Part shown: piece after piece, positions 1 through 7,891 of the stretch
Layout of the letters: every line of letters begins with the position of its first letter
Numbering within the stretch: the first letter of the stretch is position 1
Assembly: GCA_900470965.1 (NCBI GenBank)
Contig: UCCS01000069.1
Span: 1-47,424 of the forward strand
Source of the DNA: Hyphomicrobiales bacterium
GTDB taxonomy: Bacteria; Pseudomonadota; Alphaproteobacteria; Rhizobiales; Rhizobiaceae
Length of the DNA stretch: 47,424 nt
Direction: 5' to 3'
Program-made: the position numbers and the translations under genes
The notes under the pieces: model-generated
What the model was told of the DNA's origin: nothing
The model's database searches: none
Seen by the model: only the letters and a program-made list of their open reading frames with translations

Positions 1-557
1 ACGCCGCCGACCTGCATCTGCATGGCAAGCGCGCGCAGCGTCGCAAGCTTGACACCGGGAATGTAGAAATCCATCGCCTTGCCGAGCATGTGCTGGCTGC
101 GCTTGGCGACACCGGTATTGCGCGATCGGTTGCGCAGCATGTTGTTGGTCGCCGGCGAGCGATAGGCCGAAACGACGTGGATCGACTCCTTCGCCCCGCT
201 CTTGCGATAGACTTCCCAGACGAGGTCGAGCAGCCGCGGGTCCATCCTGGCCGGCTCGTTGCGCCGCCAGTCGCGCAGGAAGCGGTTGATCTGGTTGAGG
301 CCGCGCTGGTCGAACTTGCCGTTGCGCTTGAAGACGATCGTCGCCCGCTCGCCCGTATGCGTGAAGTAGAGTTTCAGCGCCCTGTCCTCGGCCGCCGCCT
401 CACCCGATCCGGCCATGACAGCAAAAACGAAGGCCGCGGCGATCGCCATGCGATGAGCGACGACAGACAAAAACCACGCAGACGCGGTCGTCGGAATGGC
501 GGCGATGGCTTGATGAAGGGACACAGACTTCGTCCTTGGCGCGAGACACGAAAACAT
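1..557 (-). CDS. Peptidase M15-like / DUF882 secreted protein, C-terminus cut by the window edge
   Basis: This gene reads leftward off the window, so only about 185 N-terminal residues are visible. After a basic N-terminus there are hydrophobic stretches ending near GSGEAAAEDRA, which looks like a signal peptide or anchor. The mature part carries SAYRSPATNN and SQHMLGKAMDF. The latter matches the HxxGxAxD zinc-ligand motif of the DUF882/peptidase M15 (D-Ala-D-Ala carboxypeptidase-like, YcbK) family, with one His and one Asp ligand. The remaining ligand must lie beyond the edge. A periplasmic role in peptidoglycan trimming is inferred from the family. The chosen ATG gives a long leader; an internal Met (MAIAAAFVF) closer to the hydrophobic core is an alternative start. 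Confidence 0.85.
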   Translation of the reverse strand, partial: MFSCLAPRTKSVSLHQAIAAIPTTASAWFLSVVAHRMAIAAAFVFAVMAGSGEAAAEDRALKLYFTHTGERATIVFKRNGKFDQRGLNQINRFLRDWRRNEPARMDPRLLDLVWEVYRKSGAKESIHVVSAYRSPATNNMLRNRSRNTGVAKRSQHMLGKAMDFYIPGVKLATLRALAMQMQVGG

Positions 558-776
558 CACAGGCACCGCACACGTGGGCGGCGTTAAGCCTTCATTATGG
601 TCAATAGATCCTTAAGAGGGGGTTTATGAGCTGCGGACTACATGAGGCGCCGTTTCAAGGAGATGCCGTCTTGCGGCTCTCCAGTTGCGGTGGCTGCGAG
701 AAGTCCCGCCATAATTATCTTGGCAAGCGCCATGATCTTTGACGGGAACCCTCGCAAAGCGAGGCGAGATCGCATA

Positions 777-803
777 GTTTCGACGGATCATTGTCATCGA
801 AAC
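777..803. repeat. Inverted repeat just upstream of the CNNM/CBS gene
   Basis: GTTTCGA at 777-783 and TCGAAAC at 797-803 form a perfect 7-bp inverted repeat with a 13-nt spacer, ending 10 nt before the TTG start codon at 814. A second small hairpin, CCTCGC-AAA-GCGAGG, lies at 750-764. They could be an operator or a structured leader near the translation start. No function is demonstrated. Confidence 0.4.
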
Positions 804-813
804 AGGCCAAAGT

Positions 814-2118
814 TTGTATACCGAAATAGCCATCGTCGTCCTCCTCACCATTCTCAACGGCGTCCTGGCGATGTCGGAGCTCGCAATCGTCTCCGCCCGC
901 CCGGCACGCCTCAGGGTTATGGCTGATCAGGGAAGCAGAGGAGCGCGACTGGCTCTGCGGCTCGCGGAGAATCCCGGCCGTTTCCTGTCGACGGTTCAGA
1001 TCGGCATCACCCTCGTCGGCGTACTATCAGGTGCCTTCTCGGGCGCGACGCTCGGCGCGCGATTCTCCACCTGGCTGCTGGCGCAGGGACTTCCCGATGC
1101 CTGGGCGGACGGGCTTGGCGTCGGTACGGTCGTCGTAGCGATCACCTATCTCTCCCTCATCATCGGCGAACTGGTGCCCAAGCAGATGGCCCTTCGCGCG
1201 CCGGAAGCCGTCGCCGCCAGGGTCGCTCCGACCATGACCTACCTGTCGAAGGCGGCTCTGCCGCTCGTCTGGCTGCTCGACGGCTCGGGCAAACTCGTTC
1301 TCGCCCTGCTCGGCCAGTCCGGAAAGAACGCCGATGGCGTCACCGACGAGGAAATCAAGACGGTTCTCGCCGAAGCCCAGAGCGCTGGCGTAATCGAAAT
1401 AGGCGAGTCCGCCATGATCACCGGCGTCATGCGTCTTGCAGACAGGACGGCACGTGCGCTCATGACGCCGCGGCGCGACGTCGAGCTGGTCGATATCGAA
1501 GATTCCGCCGAGGAGATCCGCAAGACCATCCAGACGACCTCGCGAACGCGATTGCCGGCCCGCAAGGGCAGTTCCGACGAGGTTCTCGGCGTTCTAGCCG
1601 TCAAGGATTACTACGACGCCCTTGAAGCCAACCGGACGGTCGACATCATGACGCTGGTACACGATGTTCCGATCATCTCGGACCTCGCTCCCGCCTCCTC
1701 GGTGATCGAATCCATCCGCAAGTCCTCGCAGCATATGGTTCTGGTTTTTGACGAATACGGCCACTTCGAAGGTGTGATCACGTCAGGCGACATCCTCGAA
1801 TCGATCATGGGCGTCTTCGGCGACGCGGCCTCCGGCGAGGAACCGGCGATCAAACGACGCGAGGATGGCTCCTACCTGGTTTCCGGATGGACGCCGATCG
1901 ACGAATTCTCGGAATTCATGAACTTCCCCGTTGATGAAGACGTCGAATATCAGACCGTCGCCGGTCTCGTTCTCGAAGAACTGAAGCATCTGCCCGAGCT
2001 TGGGGAGACCTTCATCAAGAACGACTGGAAATTCGAGGTGATCGACCTCGACGGGCGACGCGTCGACAAGCTCCTCGTCAGCGCGCTGACGAAGGACGAG
2101 GCACGGGCGGAGAACTGA
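814..2118 (+). CDS. CNNM/CBS-domain membrane protein (HlyC/CorC family)
   Basis: The 434-residue protein has the usual three-part layout. An N-terminal CNNM/DUF21 membrane domain (about residues 1-190) has several transmembrane helices and the family motif GELVPK. A CBS pair follows (about 205-335), then a C-terminal CorC_HlyC transporter-associated domain (about 350-425). Family members are linked to magnesium/cobalt efflux or ion homeostasis; older names call them hemolysins. The start used is TTG. The next Met (MSELAIV, residue 20) would remove most of the first helix, so the TTG is preferred although its ribosome binding site is weak. It lies 126 bases upstream of kup on the same strand, and both are ion-related membrane proteins, but no operon is proven. 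Confidence 0.9.
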   Translation: MYTEIAIVVLLTILNGVLAMSELAIVSARPARLRVMADQGSRGARLALRLAENPGRFLSTVQIGITLVGVLSGAFSGATLGARFSTWLLAQGLPDAWADGLGVGTVVVAITYLSLIIGELVPKQMALRAPEAVAARVAPTMTYLSKAALPLVWLLDGSGKLVLALLGQSGKNADGVTDEEIKTVLAEAQSAGVIEIGESAMITGVMRLADRTARALMTPRRDVELVDIEDSAEEIRKTIQTTSRTRLPARKGSSDEVLGVLAVKDYYDALEANRTVDIMTLVHDVPIISDLAPASSVIESIRKSSQHMVLVFDEYGHFEGVITSGDILESIMGVFGDAASGEEPAIKRREDGSYLVSGWTPIDEFSEFMNFPVDEDVEYQTVAGLVLEELKHLPELGETFIKNDWKFEVIDLDGRRVDKLLVSALTKDEARAEN

Positions 2119-2244
2119 TCGGTACGATCAGCGCCGGGATGCGAGCGGCCAGACGGCCCTTGCGCCCTCTGCTCGCTGCCTGACGTGCCATTCTCGGGCC
2201 TACGCCCTATATCCTTCATTCCAAACGACAATCAGGGAATGTCC

Positions 2245-4146
2245 ATGTCCGCCACCACCCACGACGCAGACCGGTCTCATGCAGGCCAGCAAAAGTTTGC
2301 GGCTCTCCTGCTCGGGGCGGTCGGAGTGGTCTATGGCGATATCGGAACGAGCCCGCTCTATGCTTTCCGCGAAGCGCTTCGGCCCTTCACCCATGACGGC
2401 GTCACCCCAAACGAGGTCATCGGGCTGATCTCGCTGATGATCTGGACGCTGACGATCATCGTCACTTTCAAATACGTACTGTTTCTGCTGAGGGCGGACA
2501 ATGAGGGCGAAGGCGGCACCCTTTCCCTGCTGGCCCTTCTCATGAAGAAGACCAGCCGGCACGCGACCATCTTCTTCTTCGCAGGCATCATCGGCGCAGC
2601 ACTCTTCATCGGCGACGCGATGATCACGCCTGCCTTGTCGGTACTGTCGGCGCTCGAAGGTCTGAAGCTCGTGACACCGGTCTTCACCCCCTACATCCTG
2701 CCGATCGCCATCGCGATCATGCTGCTCCTGTTTTTCGTCCAGTCAGTCGGTACCGCATCCGTGTCAAAGCTTTTCGGTCCGATAACGTTGCTGTGGTTTC
2801 TCGTGATGGGCATTGGCGGACTCGCCCACATCGCCGACGATCCGGCGATCTTCGAAGCGCTCAATCCGCTCTACGCCTTCGACTTCATCACCCATGCAGG
2901 CCTCATAGGCCTCGTGGTCCTCGGCGCCGTCTTCCTGACCGTGACGGGCGCGGAAGCGCTCTATGCCGACCTCGGCCATTTTGGCAGGAAGCCGATCCAG
3001 GTCGCCTGGTTCGCAGTGGTCTTCCCGTCCCTCCTCCTCAACTATCTCGGCCAGGGCGCGCTTGTGCTTGCCAACCCGCAGGCTGCGTCTGATCCGTTCT
3101 TTCTGATGTTTCCGGAATGGGCGATCCTTCCGGTGGTCATCCTTGCCACCGCAGCCACCATCATCGCGAGCCAGGCGGTCATTACCGGGGCGTTCTCCCT
3201 TGCCCGTCAGGCGATCCACCTCGGCTTCCTTCCGCGGCTGGAGATCTGCTTCACCTCCGCCTCCAACACCGGTCAGATTTATGTCCCGGCCGTCAACATG
3301 GCGCTTCTGCTTGGTGTGCTTGCCCTGATCTTCGCATTCGGTTCCTCAGAGGCCCTTGCCACCGCCTACGGAATTTCGGTCACGGGTGCGATGGTCGTCA
3401 CGACGATCCTGTCCTTCCAGTTTCTCCGCGTCGTCTGGGGATGGAACGTGGCCACGGCTCTGGCGGCACTCCTGCCGCTCCTCGTGCTTGAAAGCATCTT
3501 TCTCGGCGCGAATCTCCTGAAGATCCACGACGGCGGCTATGTCCCGGTCCTGATCGCCGGCGCGCTGATGGTTATGATGTGGACCTGGAAGAAGGGAACG
3601 CTGCTTGTGCGCCAGAAGTCCGCCAGCAACGACATACCCCTGATGCAGTTTCTGGCGTCGATCGAACGGAAGTCGGATCACGCTCCCGCCCAGGTTCCGG
3701 GCACCGCGATCTTCCTGACCAGCCTTCCCGATATGACGCCCGGCGTGCTCCTGCACAATCTGAAGCACAATCGCATTCTTCACGCCCGCAACGTCATCCT
3801 CAATGTGAAGACCGCTCCGCGCCCCTATGTGCCGGAAACGGATCGGGTGACGATCGAAAGGCTGTCGGAGCGCTTCATCAAGATCCAGCTCCTGTTCGGC
3901 TTCATGGAGGATCAGGACGTCTCCAAGGCCCTGCCGCTCTGCCGCAAGGCGGGCTTCGATTTCGAGATCATGTCGACCTCGTTCTACGTCGGCAGGCGCA
4001 AGCTCGTCGGCGATCCGAATACCGGCCTTCCGGCTTGGCAGGACCGCCTCTTCATTGCCATGGCCGGCTTCGCCATCGACCCTTCGGACTATTTCCAGCT
4101 CCCCAGCAACCGCGTTGTGGAGCTCGGAGAGCAGATGGTCATCTGA
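2245..4146 (+). CDS. kup: Potassium uptake protein Kup
   Basis: A 633-residue KUP/HAK/KT-family K+ transporter, probably a proton symporter in the inner membrane. The N-terminus carries the signature VVYGDIGTSPLYAFREAL, about twelve hydrophobic segments follow, and from about residue 460 there is the hydrophilic cytoplasmic tail typical of the family. Length matches rhizobial Kup proteins. The reading frame is open from a GTG at 2185, but ATG 2245 has AGGGA six bases upstream and gives the standard N-terminus, so I use it. Rhizobia usually carry several Kup paralogues, so the copy number is unknown from this window. Confidence 0.95.
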   Translation: MSATTHDADRSHAGQQKFAALLLGAVGVVYGDIGTSPLYAFREALRPFTHDGVTPNEVIGLISLMIWTLTIIVTFKYVLFLLRADNEGEGGTLSLLALLMKKTSRHATIFFFAGIIGAALFIGDAMITPALSVLSALEGLKLVTPVFTPYILPIAIAIMLLLFFVQSVGTASVSKLFGPITLLWFLVMGIGGLAHIADDPAIFEALNPLYAFDFITHAGLIGLVVLGAVFLTVTGAEALYADLGHFGRKPIQVAWFAVVFPSLLLNYLGQGALVLANPQAASDPFFLMFPEWAILPVVILATAATIIASQAVITGAFSLARQAIHLGFLPRLEICFTSASNTGQIYVPAVNMALLLGVLALIFAFGSSEALATAYGISVTGAMVVTTILSFQFLRVVWGWNVATALAALLPLLVLESIFLGANLLKIHDGGYVPVLIAGALMVMMWTWKKGTLLVRQKSASNDIPLMQFLASIERKSDHAPAQVPGTAIFLTSLPDMTPGVLLHNLKHNRILHARNVILNVKTAPRPYVPETDRVTIERLSERFIKIQLLFGFMEDQDVSKALPLCRKAGFDFEIMSTSFYVGRRKLVGDPNTGLPAWQDRLFIAMAGFAIDPSDYFQLPSNRVVELGEQMVI

Positions 4147-4359
4147 CCGCTTCGGCGTGGATCGTCCGCGCCCGTCCACCCGTTTATATGTCGCCCGACA
4201 GGCACGAAGCGCTGCCGAAGGCAGCCCGTCACAGCCATTCTACGCGCCTCATCTTTCAATTTCTCTGAACCTAAGACCCAGTTCATTTCATTTGTTTGAA
4301 CCAGCCTCAGCACCTATATTTTGGTTGTGACGATGAGGCTGAAGAAAAGGAGGCCGATC

Positions 4360-4527
4360 ATGTCGCAGACATTAGGCTTCAACATCCTCCAGGCTTTCTT
4401 CGCGTTTCGCGCGCGCATGTTTCGGGTGGCGGTACGCGAACGGATCAGGCAGGAAATGAAGCATTATCCGCCGCATCTTGCGGCCGATATCTGCGCCCTG
4501 CCCGCCCTGGACGAGCAGCAGCGATAG
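4360..4527 (+). CDS. Small basic hypothetical protein (55 aa), DUF1127-like in character
   Basis: A 55-codon ORF starts at ATG 4360 with an excellent ribosome binding site (AAAGGAGG, six bases upstream), which supports real translation. The peptide is rich in Arg and aromatic residues (FRARMFRVAVRERIRQEM) and ends in a short acidic tail. Its arrangement, an arginine-rich helix followed by a D-containing helix, recalls DUF1127 proteins, and a clear DUF1127 gene follows 116 bases downstream. The conserved W/R..DIG pattern of DUF1127 is incomplete here, so family assignment is tentative. Some short DUF1127 proteins in Agrobacterium bind RNA and affect phosphate and stress physiology; transferring that role here is inference. 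Confidence 0.6.
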   Translation: MSQTLGFNILQAFFAFRARMFRVAVRERIRQEMKHYPPHLAADICALPALDEQQR

Positions 4528-4564
4528 TTCAAAATCGCTTATGGTACCCATGAAATCTATTCGT

Positions 4565-4593
4565 TTGAATGATGAGTGCCGCAAGCGCATATT
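4565..4593 (+). promoter_or_regulatory. Candidate sigma-70-type promoter for the DUF1127 gene
   Basis: TTGAAT (4565-4570) and CATATT (4588-4593) are separated by 17 bases, ahead of the ATG at 4644. The match to TTGACA/TATAAT is fair and the spacing is ideal. No experiment supports it. Confidence 0.45.
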
Positions 4594-4643
4594 TCACTTC
4601 AAGGATACGGCAATCCCGTATCTCGCAAGGAAAGGAAACGGCA

Positions 4644-4847
4644 ATGACCTCTATGACCTACAGAGATGGCGGCAAGGGCCTGTCGTCCTATAGCAGACAT
4701 TCCTCGCTCGGTTCCTATGCCGACAAGCTCGTGCGCGCATGGCGCCGGTGGCAGACGGAACGTCAGATCGAATCCATGCCTCTCGACATCCGCAAGGATA
4801 TCGGCTGGCCGAGCGCCGATGAGACCGGCAAGGACAGAGCTCACTAA
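4644..4847 (+). CDS. DUF1127 domain protein (67 aa)
   Basis: A 67-residue protein with the DUF1127 core at about residues 28-56: LVRAWRRWQTERQIESMPL followed by DIRKDIGW. The pattern, an aromatic/Arg-rich helix and then an L..D..KDIG segment, is characteristic. The ribosome binding site is AAGGAAAGGAAA just upstream of ATG 4644. DUF1127 proteins are small, often arginine-rich and common in alphaproteobacteria; studied members interact with RNA or modulate phosphate and carbon metabolism. The gene has its own candidate promoter at 4565-4593 and a strong terminator at 4903-4938, so it is probably monocistronic. Confidence 0.8.
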   Translation: MTSMTYRDGGKGLSSYSRHSSLGSYADKLVRAWRRWQTERQIESMPLDIRKDIGWPSADETGKDRAH

Positions 4848-4902
4848 AGACAGGGCTCATGAATGCAATATCATGCAATGAATGCGACATACCTCCCAAG
4901 CT

Positions 4903-4938
4903 AAAGGCGGTGCCTGTCCCAAGCAGCACCGCCTTTTT
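4903..4938 (+). terminator. Rho-independent terminator after the DUF1127 gene
   Basis: AAAGGCGGTGC (4903-4913) pairs perfectly with GCACCGCCTTT (4926-4936) over a 12-nt loop, followed by a T run to 4938. It lies 55 bases after the stop codon at 4847. Confidence 0.85.
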
Positions 4939-5068
4939 CATATCCGCCGCCTGCCTTTCCCCCGGTGAATTTCGCAGGACTACGCCCCCGCAGCGACACC
5001 TTTTGCTTCGCTCGCGCCGCAAATCACTGAAGATGTCGCAGATTTGCTCTTCCTAGCCGCATTTATCC

Positions 5069-6172
5069 ATGCCAGTGTCGCTTTTGGAACACCGGAACGA
5101 CGCATTCCACGCGACCAATATGCAGTCGCCCTCGAGCATGGATTTTCCAATGAACAAGATGCAGCTCAAGAAACGTTCCGTAGTCTTCTTCATGGTTCCG
5201 CAATTCACCATGCTGCCCTTTGCGGCGGCGGTGGATACTCTGCGGATCGCAAACCGTATGCTCGGCTATCCGGCCTATACGTGGCGCCTGAGCTCCGTCG
5301 ACGGCGAAAAAGTCTATTCCTCCTGCGGCATCGGCGTGGAGGCCAATTCGTCGCTCGCCGAAGAGCGCCGCCATCTCGGCGGTGAAAACCGGCCGGGCAT
5401 GCTGCTCGTCTGTTCGGGCATCGATGTCGAGACCTTCAACAACAAATCCGTCAACGCTTGGCTGCGCGAATCCTATAATCGCGGCGTCGCCGTCGGTTCG
5501 CTCTGTACGGGCGCGCATGTGCTTGCCCAGGCAGGTCTCCTGAACGGCAAGCGCTGCGCGATTCACTGGGAAAACCTGCCGGGCTTCTCCGAGGCCTTCC
5601 CGCAGGCCGAGGTCTATGCCGACCTCTACGAGATCGACAACAACCTCTACACCTGCGCCGGCGGCACGGCCTCGCTCGACATGATGCTGAACCTCGTCGG
5701 CGAGGATTTCGGCGAAAGCCTTGTCAACCGCATCTGCGAACAGCACCTGACCGACCGCGTGCGCAACCCGCATGACCGCCAGCGCCTGCCGCTGCGCGCC
5801 CGCCTCGGCGTCCAGAACGCCAAGGTGCTGTCGATCATCGAACTGATGGAAGGCAATCTCGCCGAGCCGCTATCGCTGCTCGAAATCGCCGAGGGTGCCG
5901 GCCTGTCGCGCCGCCAGATCGAACGCCTGTTCCGCCAGGAAATGGGCCGGTCGCCAGCCCGCTACTATCTTGAAATCCGTCTCGACCGCGCTCGTCACCT
6001 GCTGGTGCAGTCTTCTATGCCGGTCGTCGAAGTCGCCGTCGCCTGCGGCTTCGTCTCCGCCTCGCATTTCTCCAAGTGTTATCGCGAACTCTATCAGCGC
6101 TCACCGCAGCAGGAGCGCGCCGATCGCAAGATGACCATGGCCACCGCCCGCCAGCAGGCGGTTGCGGCTTGA
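5069..6172 (+). CDS. GlxA-family AraC-type transcriptional regulator
   Basis: The protein has an N-terminal DJ-1/PfpI-like amidotransferase fold (about residues 35-210, with GSLCTGAHVLAQAGLLNGK at the nucleophile-elbow position) and a C-terminal AraC/HTH_18 DNA-binding domain (about 255-345, with LSRRQIERLFRQEMGRSPA and CGFVSASHFSKCYRE). This architecture is shared by GbdR, CdhR and ArgR, which respond to glycine betaine/dimethylglycine, carnitine and arginine. The ligand here is unknown. The dimethylglycine-type dehydrogenase at 8870-11383 makes a GbdR-like role attractive. The start is uncertain: Met codons at 5069, 5120, 5138, 5150 and 5159 are all in frame and none has a good ribosome binding site. 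A terminator follows at 6201-6226. Confidence 0.88.
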   Translation: MPVSLLEHRNDAFHATNMQSPSSMDFPMNKMQLKKRSVVFFMVPQFTMLPFAAAVDTLRIANRMLGYPAYTWRLSSVDGEKVYSSCGIGVEANSSLAEERRHLGGENRPGMLLVCSGIDVETFNNKSVNAWLRESYNRGVAVGSLCTGAHVLAQAGLLNGKRCAIHWENLPGFSEAFPQAEVYADLYEIDNNLYTCAGGTASLDMMLNLVGEDFGESLVNRICEQHLTDRVRNPHDRQRLPLRARLGVQNAKVLSIIELMEGNLAEPLSLLEIAEGAGLSRRQIERLFRQEMGRSPARYYLEIRLDRARHLLVQSSMPVVEVAVACGFVSASHFSKCYRELYQRSPQQERADRKMTMATARQQAVAA

Positions 6173-6200
6173 GGCAGTGACGGCAGGATGACGAAACATG

Positions 6201-6226
6201 AAAGGCGGCTCGGTGGCCGCCTTTTT
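6201..6226 (+). terminator. Rho-independent terminator of the GlxA-family gene
   Basis: AAAGGCGGC (6201-6209) pairs perfectly with GCCGCCTTT (6216-6224) over a six-base loop and runs into a T tract, 29 bases after the stop codon. Confidence 0.85.
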
Positions 6227-6250
6227 GATTTGCGAGGGCACCACCCTCTC

Positions 6251-6343
6251 CTTCGTCATGCTCGGGCCTGTCCCGAGCATCTGCTGCCGTCGCGTTTTTT
6301 GGAACGTAGCAGATGTCAGCGACAAGCCCGAGGATGACGGCGA
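6251..6343. repeat. RIME-like palindromic intergenic element
   Basis: A long imperfect inverted repeat: the left arm 6251-6290 is nearly the reverse complement of 6305-6343, with an inner palindrome around CTCGGGCCTGTCCCGAG. The composition and the CTCGGG/TGTCCCGAG core resemble the Rhizobium-specific intergenic mosaic elements and similar palindromes scattered through Rhizobiales. It sits between two convergent genes and could end transcription of the GGDEF gene coming from the right. Element family is assigned from memory of the motif, not by search. Confidence 0.65.
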
Positions 6344-6358
6344 GTGGAACTGCGCGCC

Positions 6359-7690
6359 CTACTGCGCCGCCTCTTCCGTCATCTTGGCATCGGAATAGAC
6401 AAGGTTTCGCCCCTTGTGTTTGGCCATGTAGAGGAACTGGTCTGCCGCGTTCAGATAGTTCTCGAAGGTCTCGTAGCCGGCGATCTCGGCAACACCGATC
6501 GATACCGTCACCGACAGTTCCTCATCGTCGGCCGTCACCTTGAGGCGGGAAATATCCGAGCGGATCTCGTCGCAGAGCTTGGTGGCTGCCAGCGAATCCA
6601 TCTGCGGGAAGAGAATGGCGAATTCCTCGCCGCCGAGGCGCGAGAGGAGATTGTCGCTGCCTTCGAAGATCGTCTGCAGCCTGTCTGCGACAGCCTTCAA
6701 CACCTTGTCGCCGATCTCATGGCCATAGGTGTCGTTGAGGCGCTTGAAATGATCAATATCGAGAATGGCGACCGCGGTCGACATTTTGAGCCGGAGGCAT
6801 TCGTTTACCAGCTTCGGGCCGTTGTCGTAGAAATAGCGGCGGTTATAGAGGCCGGTCAGGTAATCGCAGGCCGCCGCTGCGCGCAGCTGCTTCATCTGCG
6901 TCAGCGTCTCGACATTGTTGGCGATGCGGCATTGCAGCTCTTCGGCCACGAACGGCCGGTAGACGAAATCGCTGGCGCCGGCCTTCAGGAAGCTGGCCGA
7001 CAGCATGCGGTCGTTCGACGAGGAAACACCGATGACGCGCAGCTTGTCCGAGCCGAACCGGTGGCGGATGCGCCGCGTCAGCTCATAGCCGCTCATATCG
7101 GGCATGTGATGGTCTGTGACGACCAGTTCGATATCGCTGTACGCCTCGAGTGCCGCAATCGCCTCAAGCCCGGAACTGGCTTCGACGACCATATATTGCT
7201 GGGCTTTCAGGAGATCGACCAGTACCTGGCGCGCAGATGAAACGTCGTCGACGACGAGCACCCGCGTCTTTCGGTTCATGATCGCACGGCGCACGGTCGC
7301 GACCAGATTGTCGAGCGCGAATTCGTTATCCTTCAGCACATAGTCTATAACATTGCGCTCGAGGATGCGGGCGCGCGTATTGAGATCGAAGGTCGCGGTA
7401 AAGACGATGGCCGGAATATTGTGCTCGATCGTGCAGTCGAGCGCCTCGCCATAGGGCGAATCCGGCAGGTTCAGGTCAACGACGGCCATGCTGCAGCCGT
7501 GGCCGTCCTGCGAGAGCGCTTCGCGCAACGCCTTCAGCGAGGAGCAGCAGACAACGCTGAGGTTGAGCTCGGTCTGGAACCGATGGCGGAGCACGGCGGA
7601 AAACATTCGAGAATCCTCAACCAGAAGTATGCGGATTCCTCCAAACCGAGGACCTGCATTCTCCCGCTGAAAATCCCCCTGGAATGTCAC
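6359..7690 (-). CDS. Double-receiver response regulator with GGDEF diguanylate cyclase domain
   Basis: The 443-residue protein has two receiver domains and a C-terminal GGDEF domain, the PleD-type order. REC1 (about 18-138) keeps the acidic pair ED, phosphoacceptor D72 and the LKD lysine. REC2 (about 143-262) has D193 in TDHHMPD. The GGDEF domain (about 275-435) has an intact GGEEF at 353-357 and ILDIDHFKRLNDTYGH, so cyclic-di-GMP synthesis is expected. The usual inhibitory I-site RxxD just before GGEEF is absent (the aligned residues are G344 to N347), which suggests no product inhibition through that site. The start is a GTG at 7690 with a GGGTAGG-like site upstream. A paralogue lacking GGDEF lies immediately upstream. 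Its partner kinase is not in sight. Confidence 0.93.
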   Translation of the reverse strand: MTFQGDFQRENAGPRFGGIRILLVEDSRMFSAVLRHRFQTELNLSVVCCSSLKALREALSQDGHGCSMAVVDLNLPDSPYGEALDCTIEHNIPAIVFTATFDLNTRARILERNVIDYVLKDNEFALDNLVATVRRAIMNRKTRVLVVDDVSSARQVLVDLLKAQQYMVVEASSGLEAIAALEAYSDIELVVTDHHMPDMSGYELTRRIRHRFGSDKLRVIGVSSSNDRMLSASFLKAGASDFVYRPFVAEELQCRIANNVETLTQMKQLRAAAACDYLTGLYNRRYFYDNGPKLVNECLRLKMSTAVAILDIDHFKRLNDTYGHEIGDKVLKAVADRLQTIFEGSDNLLSRLGGEEFAILFPQMDSLAATKLCDEIRSDISRLKVTADDEELSVTVSIGVAEIAGYETFENYLNAADQFLYMAKHKGRNLVYSDAKMTEEAAQ

Positions 7691-7891
7691 AGCTGCCTAC
7701 CCCTCCACACGCCCAAGGGGGTCGACTCGCCCCCTCTTGCCGTGCCGGACGATAGCCGAGGCCTCCCCTCCAGTGAAGAGGCAAATGACGGCAGCAACAC
7801 CTGCGATTGCAGAAATATGAGCTTCCGTCATGTCTTTCCGGTGTGGGCCGATCACGGAGCCGCTTCCCTGCACCCGATCTTTGCGGCAGGG

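Noticed and set aside
90..587. Open frame on the plus strand at the left edge
   Set aside because: It is the antisense shadow of the DUF882/peptidase gene, whose minus-strand product has a signal peptide and zinc motif.
6313..6343. Right part of the palindromic element considered as a separate simple terminator
   Set aside because: It pairs with the left arm over about 40 bases, so it is better treated as one element.
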